Made by a program: the position numbers and the translations under genes. The notes beneath the pieces were generated by a model. That model did no database searches. It saw only the letters and a list, made by a program, of their open reading frames with translations, and was not told the origin of the DNA. Positions 53,120 through 61,987 of a DNA stretch of 64,000 nucleotides are shown here, piece by piece; the first letter of the stretch is position 1; each line of letters opens with the position of its first letter. Origin of the DNA: Sarcina sp034439435 (lineage in GTDB: Bacteria; Bacillota; Clostridia; Clostridiales; Clostridiaceae). The stretch covers positions 1 to 64,000 of the forward strand of contig NZ_JAPCKJ010000004.1 of NCBI RefSeq assembly GCF_034439435.1, written 5' to 3'.

Positions 53120-55771
53120 ATGATAAATAAATCATTAAAAATAAAAGGCATGAGTTGTGCCGCTTGTGCTGCTAGAATCGAAAAAGTTCTAGGAAAAGTC
53201 AATGGCATATCAAAAGCTAATGTTAATTTTGCAACAGAAAAATTAAACTTAGAATTTGATGAAAACCTAATAACATTTAAAGAAATAGAAGAAAAAATCA
53301 ATAAACTTGGTTTTTCAATAGTTCAAAATACTAAAAAAGAAACTTTTAAGGTATCAGGTATGCATTGCGCTTCATGTGCAGCAAAAATTGAGAAAACATT
53401 AAATAAACTACCTGGAATTTCTAATGCATCAGTTAATTTAGCTAGTGAAAATCTTCAATTAGAATACAACAAAGATGAAGTTTCAATAAATGAAATTAAA
53501 GATAAAGTAAAAAAATTAGGCTTTGAATTAAAAGGCAATAATCAATCAGCTTCATTTAAAGTTGAAGGTATGACCTGCTCTGCCTGTGCAGCTAGAATTG
53601 AAAAAGTAACAAGTAAAATGGATGGTGTAGAAAAATCAAATGTCAACTTTGCAAACTCTACCCTAAACATAAACTTTGATAAAGACAAAGTTTCTATAAA
53701 CGACATAAAAGCTAAGGTCGAAAAACTAGGATATAAACTTTTAGATGCTTCACAAGAAGATGAACATCAAAAAACTAAGGAAAAAGAAACTAAAAAAATG
53801 AAAAATAGACTTATATGGTCAGCAGTGTTTACTATTCCACTATTTATAATTTCAATGGGACATATGTTTGGTCTTCACTTACCTCATATAATAGATCCAA
53901 TGTATAACCCATTAAATTTCGCACTTATTCAGTTTGTTCTTACAACTATAGTTATATTCATATGTAGAGATTTCTTCATTCATGGATTTAAAAACTTATT
54001 TATGAGAAGTCCAAACATGGATTCCTTAATTGCTATAGGTGCTGGTGCCGCATATGCTTATGGAATATTTGCTATATACCATATCTATATGGGAGATAGT
54101 AATTATGCAATGCAATTATATTTTGAATCAGCAGGAACAATACTTACTTTAATAAGCTTAGGTAAATATTTAGAAACTTTAACTAAAGGAAAAACATCTG
54201 AAGCAATTAAAAAATTAATGGGATTAGCTCCTAAAACTGCTACTATTCTTGTTGATGGAAAAGAAAAAGTTGTTTCTATTGATGATGTTCAAGTTGGTGA
54301 CTTAATTCTTGTTAAACCTGGTGAAAAACTTCCTGTAGATGGTGAGGTTGTTGAAGGATATACATCAATTGATGAAAGTATGCTAACTGGTGAAAGTATT
54401 CCAGCAGAAAAAAATGTTGGAGACACTGTGTTTGGTGCTAGTATCAATAAAAACGGAAGAATTGTTTATAAAGCTACAAAAGTAGGTAAAGATACTGTAA
54501 TCTCTCAAATAGTTAAGTTAGTTGAAGATGCTCAAGGTTCTAAAGCTCCTATTGCTAAATTAGCTGATACAATTTCAGGTTATTTTGTGCCTGTAGTAAT
54601 TACCTTAGCTGTTATTTCAAGTTTAGCTTGGTATTTCTCTGGTGAAAGTAAAATCTTCGCTCTTACAATATTTATATCTGTCTTAGTAATAGCTTGTCCA
54701 TGTGCTTTAGGATTGGCTACTCCAACAGCTATTATGGTTGGTACAGGTAAAGGAGCTGAAAATGGAATTCTTATTAAGAGTGGTGAAGCTTTAGAAACTA
54801 CTCAAAACTTAAATACTGTAGTATTTGATAAAACAGGAACAATAACTCAGGGAAAACCTAAGGTTACAGATATTATATGTGAAGATTTTTCAAAAGAAGA
54901 ACTTCTTATAATAGCTGCCTCAGCTGAAAAAGGTTCTGAACACCCTCTTGGGGAAGCTATCGTTAAAGATGCTGAAGAAAAACATCTTACTTTAAAAACT
55001 GTTTCAAACTTTGAAGCAATACCAGGTAAGGGAATTGAATGCTCTATTGATGATAATTTAGTTTTACTAGGTAATCAAAAGCTTATGAATGAAAAAAATA
55101 TAGCTCTTGGAAGTCTATTAAAAATTTCTGAAGAATTAGCTTCAAAAGGTAAAACTCCAATGTTCATTGCCCTAAATGGAAAGATAGCTGGAATAATTGC
55201 CGTTGCTGATACAGTAAAGGAAACAAGTAAAAAAGCTATAGAAACTCTTCAAAAAATGGGACTTGAAGTTGTTATGTTAACAGGAGATAACTTGAAAACT
55301 GCTAAGGCTATTGCAAAAGAAGTTGGTGTAGATAGAGTTATAGCAGAGGTTCTTCCTCAAGAAAAAGCTGAAAAAGTTAAAGAACTTCAAAATGAAGGCA
55401 AAAAAGTTGCCATGGTTGGAGATGGTATAAACGATGCCCCTGCCCTAGCTATTGCTGACATAGGAATGGCAATAGGCTCTGGAACAGATATAGCAATGGA
55501 ATCTGCTGACATAGTTCTAATGAAAGGTGATATTCTACATGTTGTTGGAGCTATTCAATTAAGCAGACAAACAATGAAAAATATAAGAGAAAACTTATTC
55601 TGGGCATTTGGATACAATACCTTAGGTATCCCAGTAGCTATGGGAATACTTCATATATTTGGTGGTCCATTACTTAACCCAATGATAGGTGCTCTTGCTA
55701 TGAGCTTTAGTTCAGTATCTGTATTACTAAACGCTTTAAGATTAAAAAGATTTAAACCAAATTATAAATAA
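53120..55771 (+). CDS. copA: copper-exporting P1B-type ATPase with three metal-binding domains
   Basis: An 883-residue copper ATPase. Three N-terminal heavy-metal domains each have a CxxC site (MSCAACA, MHCASCA, MTCSACA). Then come the transmembrane region with the CPC ion motif (ACPCALGLATPT), the phosphorylation motif DKTGTI, the SEHPLGEAI site of P1B pumps, and GDGIND. It expels Cu(I). The operator-like palindrome upstream suggests induction by copper. Translation start is odd: the only good ribosome-binding site is 63 bases upstream across a hairpin, and an in-frame stop at 53084 rules out a longer protein. Neither csoR nor copZ is next to it. Confidence 0.95.
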   Translation: MINKSLKIKGMSCAACAARIEKVLGKVNGISKANVNFATEKLNLEFDENLITFKEIEEKINKLGFSIVQNTKKETFKVSGMHCASCAAKIEKTLNKLPGISNASVNLASENLQLEYNKDEVSINEIKDKVKKLGFELKGNNQSASFKVEGMTCSACAARIEKVTSKMDGVEKSNVNFANSTLNINFDKDKVSINDIKAKVEKLGYKLLDASQEDEHQKTKEKETKKMKNRLIWSAVFTIPLFIISMGHMFGLHLPHIIDPMYNPLNFALIQFVLTTIVIFICRDFFIHGFKNLFMRSPNMDSLIAIGAGAAYAYGIFAIYHIYMGDSNYAMQLYFESAGTILTLISLGKYLETLTKGKTSEAIKKLMGLAPKTATILVDGKEKVVSIDDVQVGDLILVKPGEKLPVDGEVVEGYTSIDESMLTGESIPAEKNVGDTVFGASINKNGRIVYKATKVGKDTVISQIVKLVEDAQGSKAPIAKLADTISGYFVPVVITLAVISSLAWYFSGESKIFALTIFISVLVIACPCALGLATPTAIMVGTGKGAENGILIKSGEALETTQNLNTVVFDKTGTITQGKPKVTDIICEDFSKEELLIIAASAEKGSEHPLGEAIVKDAEEKHLTLKTVSNFEAIPGKGIECSIDDNLVLLGNQKLMNEKNIALGSLLKISEELASKGKTPMFIALNGKIAGIIAVADTVKETSKKAIETLQKMGLEVVMLTGDNLKTAKAIAKEVGVDRVIAEVLPQEKAEKVKELQNEGKKVAMVGDGINDAPALAIADIGMAIGSGTDIAMESADIVLMKGDILHVVGAIQLSRQTMKNIRENLFWAFGYNTLGIPVAMGILHIFGGPLLNPMIGALAMSFSSVSVLLNALRLKRFKPNYK

Positions 55772-55842
55772 TATTTTTAAAATATTATTTATTTTAAAAA
55801 TCTAATTATAAACTTTAAAATCCCTTAAACCTTAATCACAAT

Positions 55843-55875
55843 AAAAAAACAGAGTCAAAAGACTCTGTTTTTTTT
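55843..55875. terminator. bidirectional terminator between copA and the CalY-like gene
   Basis: ACAGAGTC and GACTCTGT with a 4-base loop, flanked by A-run on the left and T-run on the right, so it works for both converging genes. Confidence 0.9.
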
Positions 55876-55890
55876 TATTTTAATTTATTA

Positions 55891-56532
55891 TTATTTATTA
55901 ACTTGTTGAGCATCTACAACTAATAATGGAATTTTGTTTCCATCAGCATCTTTTATGTTATTTAAGTTTATAACTTCTTTATAAACATTTCCTAAAGCAT
56001 TAAACTCATTACCCATAGCTTCTGGATCTACTTCTAAGTTAACAACAACTTTCTTAGCATCAGTATATCCACCGATTTCATTTTCAACAGCAGTTTCAAC
56101 TGAATCTAATTCAAATGTTACTTTTCCATCATTTTCTAATGCTAGTGGTGATAACTCAGTTGAGAAGCTTACATTAAATACATCATCAAAAGTTATTCCA
56201 TCTTTTAATTCAAGGTTTAATAACTCTGGATTTATTTCAACTGTTACATTTTGCTTTAAAGTTCCAACGTTTTGAACTAAGAAATCTCTTGCAAAAGTAT
56301 CTCCTGGTCTAACATTTTTAAATGAATTTCTATTATCTTTGTTTAATATTTCTGAAGTTTCATCTTCAACTGTCCATCCTCTTTCAGAATCAATAACTTT
56401 AACATCTAATGTACCCATAGTAAGTTTTATGTCTCCATTTACTTTAGCTTGATCTGTGAACCAAGCGTATGATCCAACTGCTCCTACCATTAATGTACCT
56501 GCTAATAACATTCCAATTACTTTTTTCTTCAT
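55891..56532 (-). CDS. TasA/CalY-like secreted protein (SipW-type signal peptide)
   Basis: A 213-residue secreted protein with the SipW-dependent signal pattern: MKKKVIGMLLAGTLMVGAVGSYAWFTDQAKV, with VGSYAWFTD the usual cleavage zone shared with TasA and camelysin. The mature part is acidic with repeated FARDFLVQNVGTLKQNVTVEIN-like strands that fit a beta-sandwich fibre subunit. Such proteins form matrix or pilus fibres. C. perfringens has other members (BsaA-type) in a sipW operon; here no sipW gene is adjacent, so processing relies on a distant peptidase. It lies beside the cohesin/sialidase cluster. Confidence 0.75.
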   Translation of the reverse strand: MKKKVIGMLLAGTLMVGAVGSYAWFTDQAKVNGDIKLTMGTLDVKVIDSERGWTVEDETSEILNKDNRNSFKNVRPGDTFARDFLVQNVGTLKQNVTVEINPELLNLELKDGITFDDVFNVSFSTELSPLALENDGKVTFELDSVETAVENEIGGYTDAKKVVVNLEVDPEAMGNEFNALGNVYKEVINLNNIKDADGNKIPLLVVDAQQVNK

Positions 56533-56674
56533 AAAAATTCTCCCCCAAACATTTCATTTTTATATACATAATATATATACTTAATTTAATCGACTACATA
56601 AATATTTATATTCACTACCATCACATAATATTACTATTTTTCTATTTATTTACATCAAGTTATAAATTTATTCA

Positions 56675-57493
56675 TTATCTAGCTGTTCTAATATTTTTAG
56701 ATTCTTCAGTTGATAACTCTCCATTAGAATATTTAGCAGCTATTTTAAAGTTATAAATAGTATTTCTATTTAATTTTGATGCTACGAACTCAGTAGTATC
56801 AGCTGGAAGTTCCTTTATTTTCTTTCCATCTTTATAGATTACATATCCTTCTAATCCTTCTATAGTTTCTGGTGCATCCCATATCAACTTAACATCCTTT
56901 TTATTTATATCTGTAATATCGAAGTTTCTAACTGGATTTACAACTATAACTCCTGAACCCTGTTCCTTAACCGTAACTTCTTTATTAACAAGTTCTAATT
57001 CATGGGTACTTCCATCCCCAGTTCCAATTAAAGCAGTTGTTATTTCTAATACCTCAACTTCTGAAGAAACCTTTGGAGTTAAATTAACCTTAACTAAATT
57101 TGATGTTTTTTCTATTTCATTTCCTAAAGAAGCCACTAATATTCTAACCTTGCCAGGCTCAACCTCTTTACTATTAACAAATAAAGTATCACTAGCTAAA
57201 GTCACTTCATTTAAAGTAAATATTTCTGGATTATATTCAAACATATATTCTGCTGAATATGCATCCTTATCCTCTGCTAAATCTTCTACTCCTAAAGAAA
57301 CATCAAAAGCAGTTCCCACCTCAACTTCACTAGATACGCCTAAAGATGAATTACCTATAGTTATTTTAACCTCTTCACTTTGCATTATTACATCATTATC
57401 ACTTGAAGCTGGATTTGCCTTTACTAAGTACCCTCCAGTACTAGAAATAACTAAACCAGCTACAAGTGCTGCTATTATTTTTTTACTTTTCAT
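56675..57493 (-). CDS. secreted cohesin-FN3 protein without catalytic domain
   Basis: A 272-residue secreted protein. The signal peptide (KIIAALVAGLVISSTGGYLV) and following residues closely match NanJ's. Then come a cohesin (X82-type) module (about 40-180: GTAFDVSLGVEDLAEDK, EYNPEIFTLNEV, EPGKVRILVASLG) and a C-terminal FN3 module (about 190-272). Both are very like the last two modules of NanJ and the partial paralog. It lacks the binding and sialidase domains, as if made by duplication and internal deletion. It could bind dockerin-bearing hydrolases. ATG at 57493 follows AGGGGGAGAG. I know of no experimental work on it. Confidence 0.75.
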   Translation of the reverse strand: MKSKKIIAALVAGLVISSTGGYLVKANPASSDNDVIMQSEEVKITIGNSSLGVSSEVEVGTAFDVSLGVEDLAEDKDAYSAEYMFEYNPEIFTLNEVTLASDTLFVNSKEVEPGKVRILVASLGNEIEKTSNLVKVNLTPKVSSEVEVLEITTALIGTGDGSTHELELVNKEVTVKEQGSGVIVVNPVRNFDITDINKKDVKLIWDAPETIEGLEGYVIYKDGKKIKELPADTTEFVASKLNRNTIYNFKIAAKYSNGELSTEESKNIRTAR

Positions 57494-57935
57494 CAACTCT
57501 CCCCCTAAATTTAATAATTAACCTCATTATTATGTATACGTTTCAAAGACTATTAATATGACTAAAAATATGTAAAATATACTCTTTAATTCATAAAAAA
57601 ATACTTTTCACCCTTTTTTTTCAACATTTTAAGATACTTTAATTCTAAAAATTATAAAATCTCTTTATTATCTTCATTAAAATCTCTATTTTAAACTAGT
57701 GTTGATTTTTTAAAATAAAACTGTAAGACCATCTTAATAAGCCGTTAGTATTACATTTCCTATAGCTAATAATTCTAAGATTCCAGCTTATTAAAACTGT
57801 CATCCAGAGGTTTCTACGCTCTAGATAAATTCGACTTAAATTCAGAGTTCGCATTAAGCTATCTCTGAATTAAGTCTCATTTTATCTAAGTAAGAATACT
57901 AGCCTTAAAAAGCTTTTTCTGTTTGATAGAAATCA

Positions 57936-57979
57936 AAAAATGGCTTTAAAAGATTTACTTAATCTCTTAAAGCCATTTA
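57936..57979 (-). terminator. second terminator after nanJ
   Basis: AATGGCTTTAAAAGATT pairs with AATCTCTTAAAGCCATT; on the minus strand TTTTGATTTC follows. A closely similar hairpin follows the partial paralog at 61859-61896. Confidence 0.75.
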
Positions 57980-58087
57980 TTAAATAATTTTTAGTTTAAA
58001 TTCTATTTTTAATTATTGTTGATTTTCAAATAGAATTTTAAAATAACATTAACACTCTAAAGAATTAACCTGAATCAGTATTAATCT

Positions 58088-58120
58088 AAAACAAAGTTTT
58101 ATATAATAAAACTTTGTTTT
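58088..58120 (-). terminator. first hairpin after the nanJ stop codon
   Basis: 14-bp perfect arms AAAACAAAGTTTTA / TAAAACTTTGTTTT with a 5-base loop, ending three bases from the stop. The following U-tract is weak. Confidence 0.55.
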
Positions 58121-58123
58121 ACT

Positions 58124-61100
58124 CTATCTTAGAGTTCTTATTGTTTTAGATTCTTTAGTAGATAATTCTCCATTAGAATATTTTGCTGCTACTTTAAAGT
58201 TATAAATAGTATGTCTACTTAATTCAGTCGCTACAAACTCTGTAACATCAGCTGAAAGTTCTTTTATTTTCTTTCCATCTTTATAGATTACATATCCTTC
58301 TAATCCCTCAATTGTTATTGGAGCTGTCCATGTTAACTTAACATCCTTTTTATTTACTTCTGGTATATCAAAGTTTTGAACAGGATTCACTATTATTTCT
58401 CCAGAAGTCTTTTCATTAACTTTAACCTCTTTATTAACAAGTTCTAATTCATGAGTACTTCCATCACCATCTCCAATTAAGGCAGTTGTTATTCCTAACA
58501 CTTCAACTTCTGAAGAAGCCTTTGGAGTTAAATTAACCTTAACTAATTCTGATGTTTTTCCTATCTCATTTCCTAAAGAAGAAACTAATATTCTAACCTT
58601 ACCAGGCTCAACTTCTTTACTATTAACAAATAAAGTATCACTAGCTGAGGTCACTTCATTTAAAGTAAATATTTCTGGATTATATTCAAATATATACTCT
58701 GCTGAATATGTCTCCTTATCCTCTGATAAATCCTCTACTCCTAAAGTAACATTAAAGGCTGTTCCTACTTGAACTTCACTATCTACTTCTAAAATTGAAT
58801 TACCGACAGTTGTCTTAACCTCTCCAACTTGAACTGTAAGCCCAGTATTATCTAATGCATTTAAAGTTGAAATTTTATCATAAACAGTAGATAATTCCAT
58901 AGCTTCATTTGCTTTAACCTTTATTTCATAGCTTCCCGGAGCAATTCCCTCTGGTATAGTTCCCTCAAATATAATTGAATCTTTGCCTTCATAATTAACC
59001 ATATTTAATGAAACATCTATTCCGCCGATATCTAAAGTTAAAGTTCTATCTCCAATAATACTTGCTACTTGGTTTAAATTTGCCTTAACTGAAATTTTAT
59101 CTCCAGTATTATAAACTAAATCTTCATCTAAGCTTTCAATTGATTTAACAGTAGCTGCTGGCGCATCTTCTGAGGCATTAAACTGAAGATAATTAAAATC
59201 AAACTCGGTATATGCCATTCTGCTTGCGCCTTCACCTTCATAGAATAACCCTAAATTTCCATCTGGTAACTCTGTTAAACAAGAATAAGAGAATGAACCT
59301 GGTTTAACAGTTTTATTATAAATCCAATCGAACTCATATCTTGGTTCACCATTTTCATAAGTTCCATTTTCATTTATTAAGCCAACTTTAACACTTCCAT
59401 TTGTTCTTCCACTTGCATCTGGATTTGAGAATATAATTACATCTTTACCATTTATTTTTCCACTATAATTTATAACACTTAACTGACAATATGGTTCTCT
59501 TAAAGAAGTATCCTCTGGAACTTCATCATGCCATGTTGCTCCTCCATCAAAGCTAGTAGCAATCCTTGTATATGAACCTGTATTTCTCATAAATAATTTA
59601 AGTTGTCCATTTGGCATTTCAACTACTTGGCACTCTGTTAACTGAGTTCCTGAAGAAACTGTTTCAGAACTTACTGAATCTGTATCTATTGGTGACTCTC
59701 CTAACTGCCAATTCTTTCCGAAGTCATCACTATAAATCACAGCACTTGATTGGAAGTTATTTTGATTAGTATAGTATATAGGGAATACTAATCTTCCTTT
59801 ATGCTCTCCATTTTTTATTTGGATACCCTTTCCTGGTGCAGTTCCAAAGAATTTCATCCACTCTTTCTTAAGTCCTGGATTTAAGTCCTCAACTTCACTC
59901 CATGTCTTACCATCATCATCACTATAAGTCATATGAATATATGCTGTTCCAATAGCCTTAAGTGGAGCATTACTTAATAAAGCATTTCCAATCTCTGTTC
60001 CATTTTGAAGAAGAGTTTTATCATTTTCCATTACATAATCAGTTGGATTACCCTCTGCATCATAAACAATACCTTCTTCTCTAACTGTGTATTCGTTATT
60101 TTGAGCATCCTTTAATATAAAATAATACTTTCCATCAATTTCTTTATATCCACTTCCGCCACCTGTATTAGGGAATCCATATCCTTCTGGGAAATGGGTA
60201 ACTATAAGGAATAATCTCTCTTTTTCAACTCCATCCTCTTCAATCATAGCTGACATAAGAGAAGTATCTATAGCTGCTGATTGGCCCGGGTAATTTACTA
60301 TTACTTGAGCCTCTTCCCAATCTCCATTTAACTCTTTTCTTCTTATTCCAACATCTATATTATTATGTGGAGCATCATGATCTCCATTATTTCTAACATC
60401 TATAGATGCTAAAATAGTTCCCTCCTTAGTAGTTTCTAAAGCTGGAATTCTATATCCTCTTGATCCTAAATATCCAGGATAGAATAAATCTATTGGTTCT
60501 GTCTTATAAACATCATCTGGTAATAAACTATCCTCGGCTGGTGTTTTAGTTTCTCCTGTTTTTCTTAATAAGTAATTATCACTTATAGGTTCAGCATAAA
60601 TATCCATAAAATCTATATCTCCTCTAAATAAATACTCATTAGACCCATTTACTCTATCAGTTTTTCCAATAAATCCACTATTAAGGTTTATTGCATTTAA
60701 AAATTTAATATTTGGATCTGATACACTTTTAACTAGAGAACCATTTAAAAATATCTTAGCTCCTACACCGCTTTCTATTTTTAAAGCTAAAGTATTTACT
60801 CCCTTATTAAAAGTAGCATCTGTACTATGATGTATATTAAAATCTCCATTTCCTTCTTGTCTTCTAAGCTCATAACCTACTTTTCCTCCACTTACATAAA
60901 GTGAAAAATAGTTATTTGCTTTATTTCCATCACTTAAACCAATTAAACTCTGAATTGAAGTATCATCCATATTAAATCTAGTTACTATAGTTCCTTCTTC
61001 TAAAGAAGAAAATTTTTCTAAATCACTAGTTATATTTAATCTTTCTTCCTCCTTAGTTATCTTCAAGTTTCCATAGTTAGCAAGATCACTAACTTCTCCC

Positions 61101-61645
61101 TGAGTTTCATAAACATTTAACTCTGCTATTGAAGCAAATCCACCTACTCCTTGAAGTGCAGTTATTTTTATTTTCTCTGCATCAACAGGGCTATCAAAAG
61201 TTACAGTTTTAACTAAATTATTTTCTTCCCAGCTTCCTTCTGCAACTAAAGTTTCAACTCCATTATTTACAGAATGGATTTCATACTTAGTTATAATTCC
61301 ATTACTTTGACTAGTTCTTGGTGTAACAGCTATAGAACTAACTTTTCTAGCTCCTCCTAAATCCACTGTTAAACTTTGAGGAAGTGCGTCACTGCCATTC
61401 CATTTTGTATGCCACATAGTATTTAGATTTCCATCAATAGCACTTGAAGCCGGATCTTGTCCTTCTTGAGAAGTTGCACTAGCAGTCATCTCTGATTGTG
61501 GAATAGCTGTTTCAACAACAGCTTGCCTATCTTCTATAACCACATCATTATCACTTAAAGTTGGATTTGCCTTTACTACATATCCTCCTATGTTAGAAAT
61601 AACTAGACCAGCAATAAGTGCCGCTATTATTTTTCTACTTTTCAT
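58124..61645 (-). CDS. nanJ: secreted multimodular sialidase NanJ
   Basis: A 1173-residue secreted exo-sialidase releasing sialic acid from host glycans. Modules, with rough residues: signal peptide (1-27), CBM32 galactose-binding (48-183), CBM40 sialic acid-binding (190-365), GH33 catalytic propeller (375-830) with RIPAL, Asp boxes (SDDDGKTWSE, SDDFGKNWQLG, SFDGGATWHDE) and the catalytic Glu region LTECQVVE, an unassigned region (835-935), cohesin X82 (940-1080) and FN3 (1085-1173). Length and order equal C. perfringens NanJ. Its cohesin is known to bind dockerins of mu-toxin-type enzymes. ATG follows AGGGGGAGAG. Confidence 0.96.
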   Translation of the reverse strand: MKSRKIIAALIAGLVISNIGGYVVKANPTLSDNDVVIEDRQAVVETAIPQSEMTASATSQEGQDPASSAIDGNLNTMWHTKWNGSDALPQSLTVDLGGARKVSSIAVTPRTSQSNGIITKYEIHSVNNGVETLVAEGSWEENNLVKTVTFDSPVDAEKIKITALQGVGGFASIAELNVYETQGEVSDLANYGNLKITKEEERLNITSDLEKFSSLEEGTIVTRFNMDDTSIQSLIGLSDGNKANNYFSLYVSGGKVGYELRRQEGNGDFNIHHSTDATFNKGVNTLALKIESGVGAKIFLNGSLVKSVSDPNIKFLNAINLNSGFIGKTDRVNGSNEYLFRGDIDFMDIYAEPISDNYLLRKTGETKTPAEDSLLPDDVYKTEPIDLFYPGYLGSRGYRIPALETTKEGTILASIDVRNNGDHDAPHNNIDVGIRRKELNGDWEEAQVIVNYPGQSAAIDTSLMSAMIEEDGVEKERLFLIVTHFPEGYGFPNTGGGSGYKEIDGKYYFILKDAQNNEYTVREEGIVYDAEGNPTDYVMENDKTLLQNGTEIGNALLSNAPLKAIGTAYIHMTYSDDDGKTWSEVEDLNPGLKKEWMKFFGTAPGKGIQIKNGEHKGRLVFPIYYTNQNNFQSSAVIYSDDFGKNWQLGESPIDTDSVSSETVSSGTQLTECQVVEMPNGQLKLFMRNTGSYTRIATSFDGGATWHDEVPEDTSLREPYCQLSVINYSGKINGKDVIIFSNPDASGRTNGSVKVGLINENGTYENGEPRYEFDWIYNKTVKPGSFSYSCLTELPDGNLGLFYEGEGASRMAYTEFDFNYLQFNASEDAPAATVKSIESLDEDLVYNTGDKISVKANLNQVASIIGDRTLTLDIGGIDVSLNMVNYEGKDSIIFEGTIPEGIAPGSYEIKVKANEAMELSTVYDKISTLNALDNTGLTVQVGEVKTTVGNSILEVDSEVQVGTAFNVTLGVEDLSEDKETYSAEYIFEYNPEIFTLNEVTSASDTLFVNSKEVEPGKVRILVSSLGNEIGKTSELVKVNLTPKASSEVEVLGITTALIGDGDGSTHELELVNKEVKVNEKTSGEIIVNPVQNFDIPEVNKKDVKLTWTAPITIEGLEGYVIYKDGKKIKELSADVTEFVATELSRHTIYNFKVAAKYSNGELSTKESKTIRTLR

Positions 61646-61987
61646 AAACTCTCCCCCTTAACATAAAAATTAACCTCATTATTATGTATACTTTTAAAAA
61701 ATCATTAATATGACTAAAAGTACGTGAAGTATGATTTTAGATACATAAAAATATAATTTCTTGTCTAAAGTCTAAGTTTAAAGTACAAAATTTATATAAA
61801 TTTAGATCTTAAATTAAATACCTTCTTTATAAAAATGTATAAATCTCTAAAATATAAAATGACTCTAAAAGACTTAATTCTATCTCTTAGAGCCATTTAA
61901 TTAAATAATTTTTAGATTTATCTATATTTTAAACCAGTGTTGATTTTTAGTTAACTCTTATAACCTAACTTAATTTCGCAAATTATT
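61646..61987. other. intergenic region between nanJ and its paralog
   Basis: Contains the nanJ upstream region (ATTATTATGTATAC is shared with the region upstream of the cohesin gene), the paralog's terminator at 61859-61896, and a dispersed-repeat arm (61921-61950). Confidence 0.5.
61850..61896 (-). terminator. terminator of the NanJ-like paralog
   Basis: ATGACTCTAAAAGA pairs with TCTCTTAGAGCCAT with wobble pairs; on the minus strand TTTATATTTT follows. Related to the hairpin at 57936-57979. Confidence 0.7.

Larger units (their letters stand above)
57497..58123. other. intergenic region between the cohesin protein and NanJ genes
   Basis: It holds the promoter side of the cohesin gene, a dispersed-repeat arm (57684-57712), a strong imperfect hairpin (57823-57847 with 57863-57887, about 22 of 25 paired), and NanJ terminators at 57938-57977 and 58088-58120. 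No coding frame stands out. Confidence 0.5.

Noticed and set aside
55891..56532. Identity as the BsaA biofilm pilin
   Set aside because: Only the SipW-type signal and general fold match, and the sipW gene expected next to bsaA is absent.
57150..57521. 123-codon open frame opposite the cohesin gene
   Set aside because: Antisense shadow; the sense frame has a signal peptide, clear domains and a ribosome-binding site.
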